A stretch of 22,905 nt of DNA from Gracilariopsis chorda (Eukaryota; Rhodophyta; Florideophyceae; Gracilariales; Gracilariaceae), in NCBI GenBank assembly GCA_003194525.1, contig NBIV01000578.1:1-22905 (forward strand), written 5' to 3'. Below, in pieces: positions 17,945 to 22,905 of this stretch (position 1 is its first letter; every line of letters starts with the position of its first letter). The translations under genes and the position numbers were made by a program. Below the pieces are notes generated by a model. The model searched no databases. It was not told the DNA's origin and was given only the letters and a program-made list of their open reading frames with translations.

Positions 17945-20900
17945 ATGGCGCCCACATGGTACTCTCGAGGAGGGAGCTCTTCTGACTCTAACGCTGCATT
18001 TACTTCTTATGACGGTTCTTCTATTGACGTCGTAAAGTTCTTCTTTTACTTTGAGAATGTTGCGATGAGAGGAAAGACTGACGAGGACATGGCACTTGAG
18101 TTGCTTGGTTTCCTTGAGAACAAAGCCTTTGAGTTCTACTATGATTCTTATGCTGTTAATGGTTCACTTTCGGAAGAAGCAAAAGACTACCGCTCCGTTA
18201 AGCAAGCTTTCATCGATCGTTTTGGAAAAGCCGAGGAGCCTGAGGAAGATATACGCCTTGCAATTTCTGCTAAATTGGATTATGCAGACTTGGTTGGTTC
18301 CTTGACCTATATGGACAACCTCTTCTTAAAGGCAGGATTCAACGCTAAGGCTAAGTTTGGTCTTTTGAAGAAAGCTGTAATGGAATACGCTGATCTAGCC
18401 CAGTTCGTTGTTTTCCGTGGCGCTGATGATTATGATGAGTTGAAGGTTCAAGTGAAAGCCTTCGATGCTGCCCGGAAAGCAATGGGGAACTACGTTTCAT
18501 TAAGTACCCCACCTAAGCGTATTGTCCAAAACCACAGGTCTTCTGAAGAAACTATCTCTCATGCTTTGGAGTCTAAGGTCGACAAACTCTCTGAGCAGTT
18601 TGCTCAGCTGTCATTAATGGTTAAGAAGACACAGACGGAGCGTCGAGACTACGAAAAGGTTTGTTCATACTGCAAGAAGCCCGGACATTATGCCTCACAA
18701 TGTGACTCTAATCCGCACCGAGATACGCGATGCCCGCGTTTGTGGGAAAATTGGACACTCAGAGATCACTTGTTGGCGAAGAATCCGACCCGAAGAGACC
18801 GCAAAGTATGGGATGCCAATGAGGAATCTAAAGAGTCAGCATCTAATCTTCAGAAAGGATCCGACCCCGTATCAATTGTCACCGAAAACGCCGGGAATGC
18901 TGATGTAGTCGCCACAACCAAGAGAAGTGCTGACGGTGAAGCGTTGCCCAAACAGCGCCGTTCAGACGGTGGTGCACCCATCCGCTTTTGCTCAATCCAA
19001 CAAGATACGAAGAGAGAGTTCGGAGACCTAAGGTTCATGAACAGAAAGTCAAGAAGCCGAAACAGAGGAAGTCGAAGAAAGCAGAGTCTTCAAGACCATG
19101 CAAGCAAATATAACGTTCTCACTGAGCTCGCGAATGCCTCTTCCGGACTAACCTTTGGACAACTTATCAGAGGAGACGCAGATGATGCGAAGAAAGAGAT
19201 TCGTAAGCTCATCGGTCGCAAAAGCAATGTTCGACGCCCTTTTGTTGGGCCAGTCGGTAAGCAGCCTAGACGTCTTAAGGCGGTCCCCGTTATGATATAT
19301 GGGACTGAGACTGAAGCTTTGCTCGACTCTGGAGCTGTTCCAAACCTTATGTCAACCAAGCTGTGTGACAGGCTAGCACTGGAACCCAAGCATACGACGA
19401 AGAAGATAACTGTTGCCAATGGACAGAGCGCCGTGTGCAGAGGAATACTATACGATATCCCTATATCCTTCAGGGGCGTCTCCGTTCCATTAGACTTTCT
19501 TGTTATTGATGGTCCGCCATTCGACATCATTGTGGGTTGTCCAACACTTGAATCGTTACAAGCCTGCCTTGACCTCGGAAATCAGCACGTGAAGATGAAT
19601 ATTGATGGAAAAAGAGTAACACTTGGCTTTGACTATGCTCGCGTCGAGATTTCAGACGAAGAGGGTTTCCAGACGGATAGCGACGACTTCACTTCAGATT
19701 CTGACGCCGCTATTGACTCTGATACTGCTTCTGAAAATGACGAACAACTCGTGGTTGCTCTAACAGAAAAGAACCATGGCAGACTCCCGAAATGATCCCG
19801 CAATTGGACATCATACGATGAGCAGCACGAGAAGTTACTCTTTTCAAAACTCTCGCACATTTCAGAGGATGAAAGAGACGACTTGGTTTCTTGTCTGAAG
19901 GACTCGAATGTAATCGCTTGGTCATTGAAAGACTTACGCCCAGCCGATGTGCCTGTTTCTCACTCTTTCGAGTTGACAGTTGACAAAACAATCTACTTCA
20001 GAGCCAGGAGGATGTCGCCGAAGCACAACGAGTTCGTACGCAAGGAGATTGATCTTCTTCTCGAAGCTGGTATCATAACCCTTCAGCCTCTGCTTGGTCG
20101 TTTCCAATTGTCATTGCCTCGAAGAAAGATGGAAGCGCAAGGTTTTGTGTCGATTACAGAGAGCTGAACAGAGTCATGAAAGCTGACCGCTGGCCTTTGC
20201 CACGCATGGAAGAGATCTTTGACGAACTTGGAGGTTGCTGTGTCTTCACTACGCTCGACTGTTCTCTGGATACTGGCAAAGTCAAGATGTCTGAGGATTG
20301 CAAAGAGATGACGACCTTTGTGTGCAGATACGGAACTTTCATGTTCGAAGTCATGCATTTGGTCTCATGAATGCCCCTTCCACCTTTCAACGGATGATGG
20401 ATCATGTGCTAAGAGGACTTCATTCGTTCGGGTTTACATTGATGACGTTGTCATATTCTCAAGAAGCCTCAGAGAGCACGTGATTCACTTGAAGGCTGTG
20501 ATTGGTCGGATTGCGAAGCATGGATTGAAGCTCAAACTGTCCAAATGTTTCTTTGCACTATCGGAGGTGTCTCTTCTAGGCCATGTCATCAACGGAGATG
20601 GAGTGCACGTGGACCAGGAGAAGATTGCTAAGATCCAGGATGCCCAATCCTGCCACCACTACGGAACTACGATCTTTTCTGGGACTAGCCGGATACTATC
20701 GAAGGTTCATCAGAAACTTTGCTGAGACTTCCGCCGTGCTTCACAGTGCTACCTCGGGGAATAAGAAGCTGAGTTGGACCGGAGAGATGCTAGAAGCTTT
20801 CCACGGTCTGAAGAAAAAGATGACTGAGCCTCCGGTACTTTCATTTCCAAACTTCGAGCAGCCTTCATTGTGGAAACGGACGCCTCTAGTGTTTCACTCG

Positions 20901-22514
20901 GCGCAGTTCTCTCTCAGAAAAGGAAGAATGGGAAGATACATCCTCTGCAGTTTGCCAGTCGTACTATGACCGCTGCGGAAAAGAAACTACTCGGCATGTG
21001 AAAGAGAAGCATTGGCAGTTATCTTTGCTCTCAAGAAGTTCAGATTGTATCTACTCTCGTCTGTTCCATTCAAGTAATCACGGACCATATGGCTTTACGA
21101 TATGCATTTCAGAAGCGCGATATACATGGACGCTTAGCTGCTGGCTAGACTTTCTGGCCGAGTATGACTTTGAAATAGTGTATCGCGCAGGCAAGGAGAA
21201 TGGCGCAGCAGATTATCTGTCCAAGGATAGTTCACGGAGACGAGGTCGAGCCGTTAGAAGATGAAGCGACCTTGCTTGTATGGCTGTTGAGCCTGACGAC
21301 TTCTCCGGTCTTGAACCATACTACGCAAACATTGCGCGCTTCTTTGTGGTCTGCCTACAGATGAGACTGATGCACGTCTCGCCAAGCAATCCGACGAAAT
21401 GCGAAGAAATTCCTGGTCTGGGAAGGAAAATTGTTCAGAAAGGATGCAAACGCACTGCGAGTTGTTCTGTTATTGGTCGGCGACAGATCATTATCAAGTC
21501 ATTTCATGATGAGATTGGACACTGGGATTTGAAAGACTACAAGGAAGTTCATCACTGAGAGATACTGGTGGCCACTATGCATGAAGATATCGGCAACTAC
21601 GTCAAGAGTTGTGACGAATGCCAGAGACTCGCACCACTACCAAGGTATTACAGCAACCTTCGGACTCCCATTTCCTCTCTCTTTGACGTCTTCTCGATTG
21701 ATTTTGCAGGTCCTCTTCCGACTACCGAATCCGGAAACCGTTTCATTCTGGTTTGTGTTGAGCATTTGACTGGTTGGCCACTTGCCGTAGCGACAAAATG
21801 GTCTACGTCACAGGAGGTCATAGACTTCGTGAGAAAAGAGATCATTGCCGTGTTTGGTTTCCCTCGTATCGTGGTGTCGGACAATGCTACATGCTTCACT
21901 TCTAAGTCGCTCGTCTCATTCATGGAGGACCATGGTATCAAATGGAAAACGGTCTTGGCGTACGCCCCCATGTCCAATGGCCGAGCTGAAAGGATGGTTG
22001 GTACTCTGAAAAGAGCAATAGGAAAGAAAGCTCTGGATAATCGTTCAAGTTGGGACGAACACCTGCCTTCGGTTCTGTACGGATACCGGCGCAGACATCT
22101 TGCCAGTGGGATCTCTCCGTTCGAGTTGCTTTACGGCGTGAAACCACGTATGACCTCCGATGAAGGTGGTGTGTGGCACGAGTTGGGGACTCCTCCGACC
22201 GGTTCCGCTCAGTGGAGCTGCTCGCATCAAGGAATCATAGAGCTAAACGTTCTGCTCTGAGGCCTTTGAAGGAAGTCGATGCAGTCTCCATTACGAAGTT
22301 TGAAGTCGGTGATCTGGTCCTTGTGGCTCGTGGAAAGGCCCTGAACACTACCGTGAAATGGCCTGCTTTTTCCTCTAAGTACTTTGGCCCATGTCGTGTG
22401 GTGAAGGCTCACCATCCAAGGTACACGTTGGTTTCTCCACACAACCGGTACACTCGCCATGGAATACACGCCCGTCGTTTGAAGAAGTATATTGCGCGCC
22501 CGATGGAAGGTTAG
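17945..22514 (+). pseudogene. gag-pol: Gag-Pol of unit 4, heavily frameshifted
   Basis: Full-length homologue of the intact genes, 14 nt shorter overall. The frame is open from 17945 to 19795, but only because two indel pairs compensate. An extra t near 18741 and a lost c near 18797 scramble the second zinc knuckle. A lost c near 18983 and an extra g near 19081 scramble the segment containing the lysine-rich motif. A lost g near 19780 then ends the frame before reverse transcriptase. From there to about 21572 the frame changes roughly every 50-150 nt through RT, RNase H and the integrase finger. The integrase core is readable from 21568 to about 22173, where another lost c breaks it, and the last 114 codons are open to 22514. 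As written the copy is non-functional. The dense indels with few substitutions point to base-calling error as a serious alternative. Confidence 0.88.
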
Positions 22515-22521
22515 GTTTTCA

Positions 22522-22542
22522 GGTTGCCGCGGCGTGGCAACC
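22522..22542 (+). other. Hairpin just after the gag-pol stop of unit 4
   Basis: Identical 7-bp inverted repeat. It is unaltered even though the unit 4 coding region is rich in indels. Confidence 0.55.
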
Positions 22543-22596
22543 CTTGAGGTTGGGGTTTGTGTCGGTCGCTAATGTTGCGGAATGTGCCAGAAATTG

Positions 22597-22623
22597 CTGG
22601 AACACACGTGTAGAATGTTCCAG
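22597..22623 (+). promoter_or_regulatory. 27-nt inverted repeat with CACGTG core (shared LTR of units 4 and 5)
   Basis: Same arms and core as at 5577-5603. A substitution near 22592 lies just outside it. Confidence 0.45.
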
Positions 22624-22690
22624 TAGTGTCTAGCACATTGCACGCTTTGTTGGCCCAGCAAAGACTACAGTATTTTAGTGATGCTGGCGC

Positions 22691-22905
22691 AAATTGTCGC
22701 TTTATTATTGGTTAGTGTGCAGCTCCAGAGGTCTCTAGAAGCCAATGGAGTAACCTAGACGCACACATGAGTAACTAGCAAGTAGAAATGCGTATTTGGC
22801 TCGTTTGTAGTGCCTCTAAACACTATAAAAAGAGGTTCTGAGCTTCGGATTCGGTCTGAACTCACCTCAACAATCGACCAACATCTAAGCCCACCCCTAT
22901 CAACC
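22691..22905 (+). mobile_element. Start of retrotransposon unit 5 (partial, cut by window end)
   Basis: The 215 nt repeat the landmark, CCAAT box, TATA box and start of the transcribed leader of the other units. They lack single bases in the segment after the TATA box and in the C-runs near 22890. The window ends inside the C/A-rich leader, so no coding sequence of this unit is visible. Its presence shows that the array continues to the right. Confidence 0.93.
22742..22830 (+). promoter_or_regulatory. LTR RNA polymerase II promoter, unit 5
   Basis: CCAAT at 22742-22746 and TATAAAA at 22824-22830, the same as the inner promoters. Its gene lies beyond the window. Confidence 0.65.

Larger units (their letters stand above)
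17029..22690 (+). mobile_element. Retrotransposon unit 4 (many 1-nt indels)
   Basis: A 5662 bp unit, 17 bp shorter than units 2 and 3. The spacer lacks single bases in short homopolymer runs near 17235, 17435, 17605 and 17804. The coding region has about thirty 1-nt indels between about 18741 and 21572, then is almost clean again to 22690. Substitutions are few (for example near 18064, 18183, 19987, 20728 and 22405). Indels far outnumber substitutions, which is typical of unpolished long-read sequence, although real decay cannot be excluded. Confidence 0.93.
1..22905 (+). mobile_element. Tandem head-to-tail array of a Ty3/gypsy LTR retrotransposon (4 units plus a partial fifth)
   Basis: Seen directly: the same ~5.68 kb sequence recurs with starts at 1, 5671, 11350, 17029 and 22691, always in the same orientation, and nothing else is present. 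Gag-pol genes start at 916, 6591, 12270 and 17945. Successive genes are separated by a single ~1.09 kb spacer with no visible internal duplication, so adjacent units share one LTR. Neither array edge nor any target-site duplication is in the window. Known: LTR elements normally sit as LTR-internal-LTR; arrays with shared LTRs arise by unequal or LTR-LTR recombination, by integration of circular or concatemeric cDNA, or as an assembly of a circular molecule. Which of these applies cannot be decided here. Confidence 0.97.
22515..22905 (+). repeat. Spacer after unit 4 (partial): 3' end and promoter part of shared LTR
   Basis: It begins at the unit 4 gag-pol stop and repeats the hairpin, inverted repeat, CCAAT and TATA boxes. 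An extra t near 22557, an a for c substitution near 22592, and missing single bases near 22850 and in the C-runs near 22890 distinguish it. The window ends within the C/A-rich start of the leader. Confidence 0.85.

Noticed and set aside
1..22905. Endogenous retrovirus with envelope gene
   Set aside because: Only ~1.09 kb of non-coding sequence lies between integrase and the next gag, and no env-like ORF, signal peptide or membrane segment is present.
1..22905. CRISPR array or bacterial phage-defence system
   Set aside because: The repeats are whole 5.68 kb retrotransposon units; there are no short spaced repeats, bacterial genes or ribosome-binding sites.

Overview
The whole 22.9 kb window is a head-to-tail tandem array of one Ty3/gypsy-type LTR retrotransposon on the + strand. 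No host gene, RNA gene, CRISPR array or unrelated insertion was found. The element, with its CCHC Gag knuckles, aspartic protease, YIDD reverse transcriptase, RNase H and DD35E integrase, places the window in a eukaryotic nuclear genome or in extrachromosomal DNA derived from one. The host cannot be named from this window because no flanking sequence is present. There is no env-like ORF and no chromodomain.

Layout: the phase is set by a recurring landmark (aaattgtcgc) at 1, 5671, 11350, 17029 and 22691, which gives units of 5670, 5679, 5679 and 5662 bp plus a 215 bp start of a fifth. Each unit, read from the landmark, holds the rest of a promoter region, a leader of about 750 nt, one gag-pol ORF of 1527 codons, and a 3' segment. 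Only one non-coding spacer of about 1.09 kb lies between successive gag-pol genes, and I see no internal duplication in it. Neighbouring units therefore share a single LTR (LTR-internal-LTR-internal and so on), as expected from LTR-LTR recombination or from a 1-LTR circle or concatemer.

Units 2 and 3 carry intact, nearly identical genes; I find two substitutions between them. Unit 1 has four 1-nt deletions in gag-pol, and its first ~407 nt are clearly diverged by substitutions. Unit 4 has dozens of 1-nt indels, mostly at homopolymers and packed between about 18.74 and 21.58 kb, so its reading frame is broken many times. That pattern looks at least as much like uncorrected long-read error as like natural decay.

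The spacer has recognisable parts in order: a 7-bp hairpin 9 nt after the gag-pol stop; a 27-nt inverted repeat with a CACGTG core and a heat-shock-element-like dyad; a CCAAT box; a TATA box; a C/A-rich, G-poor leader start; a hairpin-rich segment; one 22-codon upstream ORF; and a T-rich stretch up to the gag ATG. AUG triplets are common before the TATA box (seven in about 300 nt) and almost absent after it (one in about 780 nt). This supports transcription starting just after the TATA box and translation of the long leader by scanning. The exact LTR ends, primer-binding site and polypurine tract could not be fixed.
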